Below, in pieces: positions 1-6,663 of a stretch of 9,539 bases of DNA. The translations under genes and the position numbers were made by a program. The stretch comes from Rhizobiaceae bacterium (lineage in GTDB: Bacteria > Pseudomonadota > Alphaproteobacteria > Rhizobiales > Rhizobiaceae): positions 1 through 9,539 of the forward strand of contig JAJFMR010000145.1 of NCBI GenBank assembly GCA_020696915.1. Reading direction: 5' to 3'. How positions within the stretch are numbered: the first letter of the stretch is position 1; the number at the start of each line of letters is the position of its first letter. The notes beneath the pieces were generated by a model. That model ran no database searches. It was not told where the DNA came from and worked only from the letters and a program-made list of their open reading frames with translations.

Positions 1-336
1 GTCGGCGGTTCCCTCGTACCATTGCGTCTCCGAAACGCGCTGGCTGGCGGGCAGAATGTCGAAGCTTTCATTGCGTTCGGGGCGCAGGAAGTTCCAGCCG
101 CGCTGCAGGTGCCGGATCAGCGAATGCGCCTTGTACTGGGTGGCGACGCCGAGCCGGCGAATGCCGGAATTCAGCGCATTGGAAAGCGCGAAATCGATGA
201 TGCGCGTCTTGCCTCCGAAGTAGACGGCGGGCTTGGCGCGGCGGTCCGTCAGTTCCTTGAGGCGACTGCCGCGTCCTCCGGCCAGCACATAGGCCATGGC
301 GTCGCGCGCCAGCGGCTGAGTCTTGGTGAGCTCCAT
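1..336 (-). CDS. glgC: Glucose-1-phosphate adenylyltransferase (ADP-glucose pyrophosphorylase), N-terminal 112 codons, cut by window edge
   Basis: The enzyme makes ADP-glucose and pyrophosphate from ATP and glucose-1-phosphate, the committed step of bacterial glycogen synthesis, in the cytoplasm. The visible protein starts MELTKTQPLARDAMAYVLAG and carries the nucleotidyltransferase signature GGRGSRLKEL (residues 20-29), then RRAKPAVYFGGKTRIIDFAL (32-51) and the GlgC-typical SETQWYEGTAD at the edge. The residue matching E. coli Lys39, part of the fructose-1,6-bisphosphate activator site, is Arg32; as I recall, Agrobacterium-type enzymes also have Arg there. The start at 336 is supported by a GGAGG Shine-Dalgarno about 6 bases upstream. 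It lies only 14 bases after the glgB stop, so the two are surely co-transcribed. The remaining roughly three quarters of the gene lie outside the window. Confidence 0.97.
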   Translation of the reverse strand, partial: MELTKTQPLARDAMAYVLAGGRGSRLKELTDRRAKPAVYFGGKTRIIDFALSNALNSGIRRLGVATQYKAHSLIRHLQRGWNFLRPERNESFDILPASQRVSETQWYEGTAD

Positions 337-350
337 CGCACCCTCCCAGG

Positions 351-2534
351 TCACGGCTCGAATTCGAACATCAAGGTGGCCAGCGGCGGCAAGAGCATCG
401 TCGCCGACACCGCTTTGCCTTTGCGCGAGGCCGCCTCGACGGCGCCGCCGTTGCCCTTGCCGGAACCGCCGTAGGCGCTGGCATCCGTATTCAGGATCTC
501 GCGCCAGCGCCCGGCCGCCGGCAGCGGCACGTCATAGTTCTCCCGCGGCACCGGCGTGAAGTTCGACACCACAGCCACCGGCTTTGCTCCGGGGCAGTGC
601 CTGACCCAGGCGAATACCGAGTTTTCCTTGTCGTCGGCGATCATCCAGGAGAAGCCTTCCGGCTCGCAGTCACGTCCGTGCAGCGCCGGATGCGAGCGGT
701 AGAGACGGTTGAGGTCGCGCACCAGCCTGTGCATTCCCCGATGCGGCTCGTAATCCAGCAGGTGCCAGTCGAGCGCTCTCGCCTCGCTCCATTCGCTGCG
801 TTGCGCGAATTCCTGGCCCATGAACAGGAGCTTCTTGCCCGGATAGCCCCACATGAACGCGTAGTAGGCGCGAAGGTTCGCAAATTTCTGCCAGTCGTCC
901 CCTGACATCTTTTCGAGCAGAGAGCCCTTGCCGTGAACCACCTCGTCATGGCTGAGCGGCAGCACGAAATTCTCGCTGAAGGCGTAAAGCAGACCGAAGG
1001 TGAGATCGTTGTGGTGATACTTGCGGTGGATTGGCGCACGCGCGAGATACTCTAGCGTGTCGTGCATGAAGCCCATGTTCCACTTGAACCCGAAGCCAAG
1101 TCCGCCCTCGTGCACCGGCTGCGATACTTTAGGCCAGGACGTGGACTCCTCGGCGATCGTCATCACGCCGGGATGCTGGCCGTAGACCGCGGTATTCATC
1201 GCCTGCAGGAAGCGCACGGCCTCGAGGTTCTCGCGACCGCCCTCTTCATTGGGGATCCACTCGCCTGCCTTGCGGGAATAGTCGAGGTAAAGCATCGAGG
1301 CGACTGCGTCCACGCGCAGACCATCGACGTGGTATGTCTCGGCCCAGTAGAGGGCATTGTTGACGAGGAAGGAGATCACTTCGCGACGGCCGAAATTGTA
1401 GATGGCGGTCTGCCAGTCGGGATGAAAGCCCTTGCGGGGATCGGCGTGCTCGTAAAGGGCGGTGCCGTCGAAGAGAACCAGGCCGTGCTCGTCCACCGGG
1501 AAATGCGCCGGAACCCAGTCGAGGATGACGCCGAGGCCGGCGCGGTGGGCCCCGTCCACGAAGCGGGCAAAGCCCTCCGGTTCGCCGAACCGGGCCGTCG
1601 GAGCATACAGTCCCGTCGTCTGGTAGCCCCAGGAGGGGTCGTAGGGGTGCTCGGAGATTGGCAGGAACTCGATGTGGGTGAAGCCGCAGTCGACCGCATA
1701 GGGGATGAGACGATCCGCAAGCTCGTCCCATGAGAGGAAGCTGCCGTCGTCGTGCCGCTGCCACGACCCCGCATGCACCTCGTAGATCGAGATCGGGCAA
1801 CGTCGGTGATCGGCATCCCGCCAGAACGCCCGGTGGGCATCGTCCCCCCACTCCCGGGACAGCGGAGCCGCCGTCAACGAGGCGGTCGCCGGACGCAGTT
1901 CTGAGCGTGTCGCATAAGGGTCCGCCTTGAGCGGAAGCAGTTCGCTATCCGCGCCCACGATCTCGTATTTGTAGGGATGCCCGGGACCGAGGTCGGGGAT
2001 GAAGACTTCCCAGATGCCGGTGTCGTGGCGGTGGCGCATGGTATGGCGGCGGCCGTCCCACTCATTGAAGTCGCCGACCACCGACACCCGTTTCGCATTC
2101 GGCGCCCAAACGGCGAAGTTGAAGCCGGAAGCCCCTTCGTGGTGAATGAGGTGGGCGCCGAGCTTGTCGAACAGCCTGAGGTGCGATCCTTCGGAAATGT
2201 AGTAGTCGTCCATCGGACCGAGCACCGGGCCGAAGGAATAGGGGTCGCCGACCCACCATTCGCCGCCCTGGTTGCGGGCCCGGTAGCGAAGCGGCAGGCG
2301 TTCGCGGATGTCCAGCCGACCTTCGAAGAAACCTTCATGGCGGCGCCCGAGTTCCCCGGCCAGGGTGCCGTCGAGCGTGAATGCGGTTACCGTCTCGGCG
2401 TGCGGGATGAAGCAGCGCGCCACGAAACCGCGGCCAGCCTCGTGAACACCGAGCACGGCGAAGGGATCTGCGTGCGCGCCGGCCACGATGGCCGCGATGT
2501 CGCTGTCGGCGGCCGAGCCGTGCGGCTTCCTCAT
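351..2534 (-). CDS. glgB: 1,4-alpha-glucan branching enzyme GlgB, 727 aa, complete
   Basis: This GH13 enzyme cuts alpha-1,4 glucan chains and rejoins them through alpha-1,6 links, making glycogen branches. The layout is an N-terminal glucan-binding region (about 20-115), a CBM48 module (about 135-215, with FNFAVWAPNAKRVSVVGDFN), the catalytic barrel (about 245-600) and an all-beta C-terminal domain ending MFEFEP. The catalytic triad matches E. coli Asp405/Glu458/Asp526 at the same spacing: Asp409 in DGLRVDAVAS, Glu462 in MTIAEEST and Asp530 in LPLSHDEVVHGK. The length equals that of E. coli GlgB (728 aa). The frame is open to an ATG at 2582, but I chose 2534 because GGAGAAGG lies about 7 bases upstream, the first family-like residues follow it, and a strong hairpin occupies the bases between. 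The gene looks intact and sits between glgP and glgC in one operon. Confidence 0.97.
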   Translation of the reverse strand: MRKPHGSAADSDIAAIVAGAHADPFAVLGVHEAGRGFVARCFIPHAETVTAFTLDGTLAGELGRRHEGFFEGRLDIRERLPLRYRARNQGGEWWVGDPYSFGPVLGPMDDYYISEGSHLRLFDKLGAHLIHHEGASGFNFAVWAPNAKRVSVVGDFNEWDGRRHTMRHRHDTGIWEVFIPDLGPGHPYKYEIVGADSELLPLKADPYATRSELRPATASLTAAPLSREWGDDAHRAFWRDADHRRCPISIYEVHAGSWQRHDDGSFLSWDELADRLIPYAVDCGFTHIEFLPISEHPYDPSWGYQTTGLYAPTARFGEPEGFARFVDGAHRAGLGVILDWVPAHFPVDEHGLVLFDGTALYEHADPRKGFHPDWQTAIYNFGRREVISFLVNNALYWAETYHVDGLRVDAVASMLYLDYSRKAGEWIPNEEGGRENLEAVRFLQAMNTAVYGQHPGVMTIAEESTSWPKVSQPVHEGGLGFGFKWNMGFMHDTLEYLARAPIHRKYHHNDLTFGLLYAFSENFVLPLSHDEVVHGKGSLLEKMSGDDWQKFANLRAYYAFMWGYPGKKLLFMGQEFAQRSEWSEARALDWHLLDYEPHRGMHRLVRDLNRLYRSHPALHGRDCEPEGFSWMIADDKENSVFAWVRHCPGAKPVAVVSNFTPVPRENYDVPLPAAGRWREILNTDASAYGGSGKGNGGAVEAASRKGKAVSATMLLPPLATLMFEFEP

Positions 2535-2554
2535 GCGGCGCCCTTCTCCGGTTC

Positions 2555-2574
2555 CGCTCCGCTGGCGCGGAGCG
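2555..2574 (-). promoter_or_regulatory. 8-bp perfect stem-loop in the glgP-glgB gap
   Basis: Arms CGCTCCGC (2555-2562) and GCGGAGCG (2567-2574) pair perfectly around a TGGC loop, read on the plus strand; the transcript is the complement and folds equally well. It sits between the glgP stop (2592) and the glgB Shine-Dalgarno (about 2543-2550). No U-tract follows, so it is not an intrinsic terminator. It may protect the upstream mRNA 3' end or tune glgB translation, which is inference. Confidence 0.4.
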
Positions 2575-2591
2575 CGCCTCATGCAATCACA

Positions 2592-5054
2592 TCAGACGGG
2601 AACGTTCCAGATTTCATTCGCATATTCGCGAATGGTGCGGTCGGAGGAAAACCAGCCGACATGGGCGACGTTGCGGATCGCCCTGGCGTGCCAGTCGGGG
2701 CCGTCGCGCCACACCGTGTCGACCCGTCGCTGCATCCCGGCATAAGCGTCGAAATCGGCCGCCACCATGAACCAGTCGCTTTGGTAGAGGCCGTCGACCA
2801 GCTCGCGATAGCGGCCGGGATCGTCGGGCGAGAACACGCCCGACGAGATCGCCGACAGCGCCTGCGACAGTTCCGGCGATCCTTCTATCACGGCGCGTGG
2901 ATCGTAGCCGCCGGCCCGCCGCTCGCTCACCTCGTCGGCCGTTAGGCCGAAAATGAAGATGTTGCCGTCGCCGACACGCTCGCTGATCTCGACATTGGCG
3001 CCGTCGAGCGTGCCGATGGTCAGCGCCCCGTTCAGGGCAAACTTCATGTTGCCCGTCCCCGACGCCTCCATCCCGGCGGTCGAAATCTGCTCGGACAGAT
3101 CGGCCGCCGGCACGAGCATCTCAGCGAGGCTGACATTGTAGTTCGGCAGGAAGAGCAGCTTGAGCAGGCCGCGCACCGCGGGATCGCGGTTGATCACGCG
3201 GGCGACGTCGTTGGCCAGCTTGATGATCAGCTTGGCGTTGTGGTAGCTCGGCGCCGCTTTGCCGCCGATGAATTTCACGCGCGGCACCCAGTCGCGCTCG
3301 GGATGCGAGCGGATCTGGTCGTAAAGCGCCACGGTCTCGACGATGTTGAGAAGCTGCCGCTTGTATTCGTGGATGCGTTTGACCTGGATGTCGAACAGCG
3401 CCGACGCATCGACACGGATACCGAGACGGGTGAGGACGTAGCGGGCGAGATGCTCCTTGTTGGTCCGCTTCACGGCGGCGAACTTCTCCCGGAACGCGGC
3501 ATCTTCGGCGAGCGGATGCAGATCCTCGAGGCGATCGAGATCGTCGAGGAACCGGTCGCCGACCGCTTCCCTGAGCAGGTCTGTGAGGCCGGGATTGCAC
3601 TGGATCAGCCAGCGCCGCGGCGTGATGCCGTTGGTCTTGTTGTTGATGCGGCCGGGGTAGAGTCTCCCGAGATCGGCGAACACCGTCTCCTTCATGAGCG
3701 CCGTGTGGAGCGCCGAGACGCCGTTGATCGAATACGAGCCGGCGAAGGCGAGATTGCCCATGCGAACGCGCCGCTCGCCGTTTTCCTGGATGAGCGAGAT
3801 GCGGCCGATCTGCTCGTCCGAGAACCGGCCGGCAGCGCGGGCCTCGAGCAATGCCTGCGCATTGATCGCATAGATGATCTGCATGTGGCGGGGCAACAAC
3901 TTCTCGAACATCGGCAGCGGCCAGCTCTCGAGCGCTTCCGGGAGCAGGGTGTGGTTGGTGTAGGCGAAGGTCCGCTTCGCAATGTCCCAGGCCTGGTCGA
4001 ACTCCATGCCGTGAACGTCCATCAAAAGCCGCAGCAGCTCGGCCACGGCGATCGCCGGATGCGTGTCGTTGAGATGGACGGAAGCCTTGTCGGGAAGCGA
4101 CTGCAGCTCGCCATACTGGCTGAAATGCCGCTGGATGATGTCCTGGAGCGAGGCTGTGGAGAAGAAATATTCCTGCCGGAGCCTGAGTTCCTGTCCCGCC
4201 TGGTGCGAATCGGCGGGATAGAGCACGCGGGTGAGCGCCTCCGCCCTGTTGCTGTCGCGCAGCGCGCCGATGTGGTCGCCGGCGTTGAAGGCCTCGAGCA
4301 GGATCGGGTCGACGGGCATCGCCGACCAGAGTCTGAGCGTGTTGACGCGCTTGCCGCGCCAGCCGACCACCGGCGTGTCATAGGCGACGGCCAGCACCCG
4401 CTCGACGGGTTTCCAGACGTGGCGGTCGGGTCCGTGCGGCGAGGTAACCGATTCGACATGCCCCCCGAAGCCGACCTCGAAAGAGCGCTCGCGGCGTTCG
4501 AACTCCCAGGGGTTGCCATGCTCCAGCCAGGTTTCCGGCAACTCGATCTGCCAGCCGTCCGATATCTCCTGGCGGAACATGCCGTTGGCATAGCGAATCC
4601 CGTAGCCGTGGCCGGGCACCCCGATGGTCGCCATGCTTTCCATGAAACAGGCGGCGAGCCGGCCGAGGCCGCCATTGCCCAGCGCCGCGTCCGGCTCCAG
4701 CTGCGCGATAAGGTCGAGATCGACACCGAGCGAGTGAAGCGCACGGCGCATGGCGTCGAGCAGGCCGAGATTGGAGAAAGCATCCCGCATCAGGCGGCCG
4801 ATCAGGAACTCCAGCGACAGATAGTAGACGCGCTTCTCCTGGCGCTCGTAAGCCTGCTTGGTCGAGTTGATCCACTGGTCGACGATGCGGTCGCGTACGA
4901 CCTTGATGGAGGCCGAGAGCCAGTCATGAGGCGTGGCTACCGTCGCATCCTTGCCGACCCTGTACTTCAAAGCCTCGAGGATTTCCGCGGCGAGCTTGTC
5001 GGGATCGACGCTGCCGGCGGCGGTCTCGGGGATTTCGGATTTCATCTTCATCAT
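2592..5054 (-). CDS. glgP: Glycogen/starch/alpha-glucan phosphorylase GlgP, 820 aa, complete
   Basis: This GT35 enzyme uses phosphate and pyridoxal phosphate to release glucose-1-phosphate from the non-reducing ends of glycogen. Family landmarks in order are YRVGKD near residue 31, VYYLSLEFLIGR (about 76-87), GNGGLGRLAACF (126-137), the YANGMFRQEISDGWQ block (about 155-169), and the PLP site EASGTGNMKFALNGALTIGT with Lys671 as the Schiff-base lysine. The length is close to E. coli GlgP (815 aa). The frame is open to 5216, but the first 54 residues are low-complexity and unlike the family, so I start at the MMKMKSEIPE methionine (5054; 5051 and 5045 are equally possible). No clear Shine-Dalgarno precedes any of them. 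It is the first gene of the visible glgP-glgB-glgC operon; its promoter should lie between about 5055 and 5300. Confidence 0.97.
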   Translation of the reverse strand: MMKMKSEIPETAAGSVDPDKLAAEILEALKYRVGKDATVATPHDWLSASIKVVRDRIVDQWINSTKQAYERQEKRVYYLSLEFLIGRLMRDAFSNLGLLDAMRRALHSLGVDLDLIAQLEPDAALGNGGLGRLAACFMESMATIGVPGHGYGIRYANGMFRQEISDGWQIELPETWLEHGNPWEFERRERSFEVGFGGHVESVTSPHGPDRHVWKPVERVLAVAYDTPVVGWRGKRVNTLRLWSAMPVDPILLEAFNAGDHIGALRDSNRAEALTRVLYPADSHQAGQELRLRQEYFFSTASLQDIIQRHFSQYGELQSLPDKASVHLNDTHPAIAVAELLRLLMDVHGMEFDQAWDIAKRTFAYTNHTLLPEALESWPLPMFEKLLPRHMQIIYAINAQALLEARAAGRFSDEQIGRISLIQENGERRVRMGNLAFAGSYSINGVSALHTALMKETVFADLGRLYPGRINNKTNGITPRRWLIQCNPGLTDLLREAVGDRFLDDLDRLEDLHPLAEDAAFREKFAAVKRTNKEHLARYVLTRLGIRVDASALFDIQVKRIHEYKRQLLNIVETVALYDQIRSHPERDWVPRVKFIGGKAAPSYHNAKLIIKLANDVARVINRDPAVRGLLKLLFLPNYNVSLAEMLVPAADLSEQISTAGMEASGTGNMKFALNGALTIGTLDGANVEISERVGDGNIFIFGLTADEVSERRAGGYDPRAVIEGSPELSQALSAISSGVFSPDDPGRYRELVDGLYQSDWFMVAADFDAYAGMQRRVDTVWRDGPDWHARAIRNVAHVGWFSSDRTIREYANEIWNVPV

Positions 5055-5146
5055 GTGGGCATGTCGGCGGGAGAGGTCGAGCGGCGGAAACGGGACGGAC
5101 TGCGGCCTGCCCGCCGCCGCGCCGGGGGGTTGGAACGATGCGCTTC

Positions 5147-5207
5147 GCTTAAAGCAATGGATCGAAAAGTGGAATTCGTTTTTCCGGCAATCCCGAAATG
5201 AAACGGC
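5147..5207. repeat. Degenerate copy of a common rhizobial intergenic repeat (possible)
   Basis: The stretch contains GCAAT, then GAAAAGTGGAATTCG, TTTTTCCGG and AATCCCGAAATG. Its order resembles the abundant Rhizobiales intergenic element that I recall as GCAATTCC...AAAAGTG...GGTTTTCCG...GGAATTGC. It is AT-richer than its surroundings and lies in the leader of glgP. The outer arms do not pair well here, so the copy would be decayed. The match is from memory and not verified. Confidence 0.3.
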
Positions 5208-5503
5208 TTCGCGCAAAACGGACGTTCCAGCCGCTGTCGATCGCGGATGTGCGGAGTTGCCCGTATTCTTTCAGATCCCGCGGCGCGCGGCTATATAAAA
5301 CGGGTTGTGACCCTGTCGAGTTCCCCGAGCTGAACCGGCTCGTGTGGAGCCGTGATTCGCGCTGCCCTATCGCCGCCGAAGAGGTCTTTTCCCTTTACGA
5401 GCAGAACCGGCGTTTTGTCGACCGGGAGCGCCTGAGCGGCCGGGAGCCCCGGCTCATCAGGGAACTCGGGAAGGCATTCGGCCGCGGCTTCGACCTGACC
5501 TGA
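5198..5503 (+). CDS. Small hypothetical protein (101 aa, or about 53 aa from an internal start)
   Basis: I do not recognise this protein. The C-terminal part, from ELNRLVWSRDSRCPI through AEEVFSLYEQNRRFVDRERL to LIRELGKAFGRGFDLT, reads like a real, charged, mostly helical domain with conserved-looking Arg, Asp and Tyr positions. The first 40 or so residues do not, and their DNA overlaps the repeat-like element and a TATATAAAA stretch that could be a promoter. The true start may therefore be an internal codon such as GTG 5342, which lacks an obvious Shine-Dalgarno, or CTG 5330. There is no signal peptide or membrane segment. It is divergent from glgP and ends 70 bases before a truncated AbiEii-like nucleotidyltransferase on the same strand, so a former two-gene unit is possible. 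It could also be non-coding. Confidence 0.4.
   Translation: MKRLRAKRTFQPLSIADVRSCPYSFRSRGARLYKTGCDPVEFPELNRLVWSRDSRCPIAAEEVFSLYEQNRRFVDRERLSGREPRLIRELGKAFGRGFDLT
5270..5299 (+). promoter_or_regulatory. Weak candidate promoter for the small plus-strand ORF
   Basis: TTCAGA (5270-5275) is followed after 16 bases by TATATA (5292-5297), or after 18 bases by TATAAA (5294-5299), in an otherwise very GC-rich stretch. Both hexamers are partial matches to the sigma-70 consensus. If it is used, transcription would start near 5305, inside the longest version of the hypothetical ORF, which would favour a shorter protein. Confidence 0.22.
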
Positions 5504-5573
5504 TACCGTTCTGTTGGCCGCATGCCTCGTGCATCAGTTCGCGCGGGAATTCACCCCAACGGAAAAAGTCCCG

Positions 5574-5708
5574 ATGAGATTCACGCGGCCGGAACACCAG
5601 ATCGCCGACATGCTCGGGCGCATCGACGCCGGCTGCTCATGGAAAGCAGATGCTTTTTTTGGCGGCGGGACTTCCATCGTGCTCGGGCTCGGCGAATATC
5701 GTCGATCG
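5574..5708 (+). pseudogene. Truncated AbiEii-like nucleotidyltransferase (N-terminal 45 codons only)
   Basis: The frame from ATG 5574 reads MRFTRPEHQIADMLGRIDAG and then ADAFFGGGTSIVLGLGEYRR. This matches the start of AbiEii/AbiGii-type toxin nucleotidyltransferases, whose opening helix is followed by FGGGT-(A/S)-IVL...GEYR-x-S and then a K/xDVDFL block. The glycine motif (FGGGTS, residues 29-34) is present. After codon 45 (position 5708), where the metal-binding DxD should begin, the sequence turns to unrelated residues (QGRWEIGEPN) and the frame runs on to a stop at 5804. I found no continuation in the other two frames. Family members are usually 200-300 aa, so this is a remnant without catalytic aspartates. 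Identification rests on motif memory, not on an alignment. Confidence 0.55.
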
Positions 5709-5883
5709 CAAGGAAGATGGGAAATTGGGGAACCGAATCCCGACTCTGAACGCCAAGAATTTAGCCGAAGCAGCAATGGCGCTGCCCCCCAAGGTGGCGG
5801 GTAATCCATATGAGAAAGCTCTGCCGAATGAAGCGTTCTTGGGGGGGTGCCGGCCGGGTGGCAAATCTCTCCGGTCCGGCTGC
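5709..5883. other. Unassigned intergenic stretch with inverted repeats, downstream of frcA and of the nucleotidyltransferase remnant
   Basis: I recognise no gene in these 175 bases. They contain an inverted repeat CCCCCCAAG (5785-5793) / CTTGGGGGG (5838-5846) with a 44-base loop, and an imperfect GC-rich stem (5849-5858 with 5871-5880, 8 of 10 pairs). They also hold most of a perfect 12-bp palindrome CTGCCTAGGCAG (5880-5891) that spans the frcA stop codon. Some of this may terminate frcBCA transcription coming from the right, but no arm is followed by a U-run on the minus strand. The sequence after 5708 is presumably what replaced the rest of the nucleotidyltransferase gene. Confidence 0.35.
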
Positions 5884-6663
5884 CTAGGCAGAATCGGGCG
5901 GGGGCATCGCGCCGGTCATGATGGCGACGGCGTCCGACATGGAATGGTCGCGAGGGTTGATGACGGCAATGCGCCGGCCGAGCCGGTGGATGTGAATGCG
6001 GTCCGCGACCTCGAAGACATGCGGCATATTGTGGGAGATGAGTACGATCGGCAGGCCGCGCCGCTGGACGTCGCGGATGAGATGCAGGACGCGCCGACTC
6101 TCCTTGACCCCGAGTGCTGCGGTAGGCTCGTCCATGATGATGACGCGGCTCCCGAAAGCCGCGGCGCGCGCCACGGCGACGCCCTGGCGTTGCCCGCCCG
6201 ACAGCGTCTCGACCGACTGGTTGATGTTCTGGATGGTCATCAGGCCGAGCTCGGTAAGCTTGTCGCGGGAGATCTTCTGCATGCGGGAGCGGTCGAGGCG
6301 CCGGAAGATCCTGCCCACCAGCCCTGGCTTCCTGAGCTCGCGGCCCAGAAACATGTTGTCGGCGATCGACAGCGCCGGCGACAAAGCAAGGTTCTGGTAA
6401 ACGGTCTCGATGCCGGCCATCCGCGCCTCCATCGGCGAGCGGAAATGCACCGGGCTCCCGTCCAGCTCGATCACGCCGTGATCGGGGACCACCGCCCCGC
6501 ACAGCGCCTTGATCAGCGTGGACTTGCCGGCGCCGTTGTCACCGATGACCCCGAGCACCTCGCCCGGCATGAGGTCGAAATCGGCGTTGTCGAGCGCCGT
6601 CACCCGACCATAGCGCTTCACCAGTCCGCGGGCCGACAGGATGGCCCTCTCCGCGGCACTCAT
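5884..6663 (-). CDS. frcA: Fructose ABC transporter ATP-binding protein FrcA, 259 aa
   Basis: This is the ATPase that powers CUT2-type sugar import at the cytoplasmic face of the inner membrane. All nucleotide-binding elements are intact: Walker A GDNGAGKST (41-49), Q-loop Gln90 in ETVYQN, signature LSGGQ (154-158), Walker B VIIMDEP (174-180) with Glu179, and switch His211 in ISHN. It is a single ABC domain, unlike the duplicated approximately 500-aa RbsA/XylG ATPases, which fits FrcA of Sinorhizobium. Stretches such as GIETVYQNLALSPALSIADN and NINQSVETLSGGQRQGVAVA are very FrcA-like. The start at 6663 overlaps the frcC stop as ATGA and has GGAGG 7 bases upstream; an ATG at 6684 inside frcC is less likely. 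The protein should be functional, but its permease partner is broken. No frcK follows. Confidence 0.95.
   Translation of the reverse strand: MSAAERAILSARGLVKRYGRVTALDNADFDLMPGEVLGVIGDNGAGKSTLIKALCGAVVPDHGVIELDGSPVHFRSPMEARMAGIETVYQNLALSPALSIADNMFLGRELRKPGLVGRIFRRLDRSRMQKISRDKLTELGLMTIQNINQSVETLSGGQRQGVAVARAAAFGSRVIIMDEPTAALGVKESRRVLHLIRDVQRRGLPIVLISHNMPHVFEVADRIHIHRLGRRIAVINPRDHSMSDAVAIMTGAMPPPDSA

Noticed and set aside
3240..5201. A 653-codon open frame on the plus strand, antisense to glgP, and similar long plus-strand frames at 1062-1733, 1977-2945 and 7214-8932
   Set aside because: They are antisense shadows of well-recognised minus-strand genes, produced by the high GC and codon bias; their translations show no family motifs.
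5055..5216. GlgP N-terminal extension to 5216
   Set aside because: The extra 54 residues are unlike the family and the DNA includes the repeat-like, AT-richer leader.
5725..5755. tRNA 3'-end-like stretch (CGAATCCCG...CGCCA) as an attachment site for an integrated element
   Set aside because: The T-arm lacks the GTTC consensus, the stem is weak, no integrase or other tRNA parts are nearby, and the resemblance is within chance.
5849..5880. Intrinsic terminator for frcBCA
   Set aside because: The stem has two mismatches in ten and is followed by GTGCC-complement and a C-run on the minus strand, not a U-tract, so I list it only as part of an inverted-repeat cluster.
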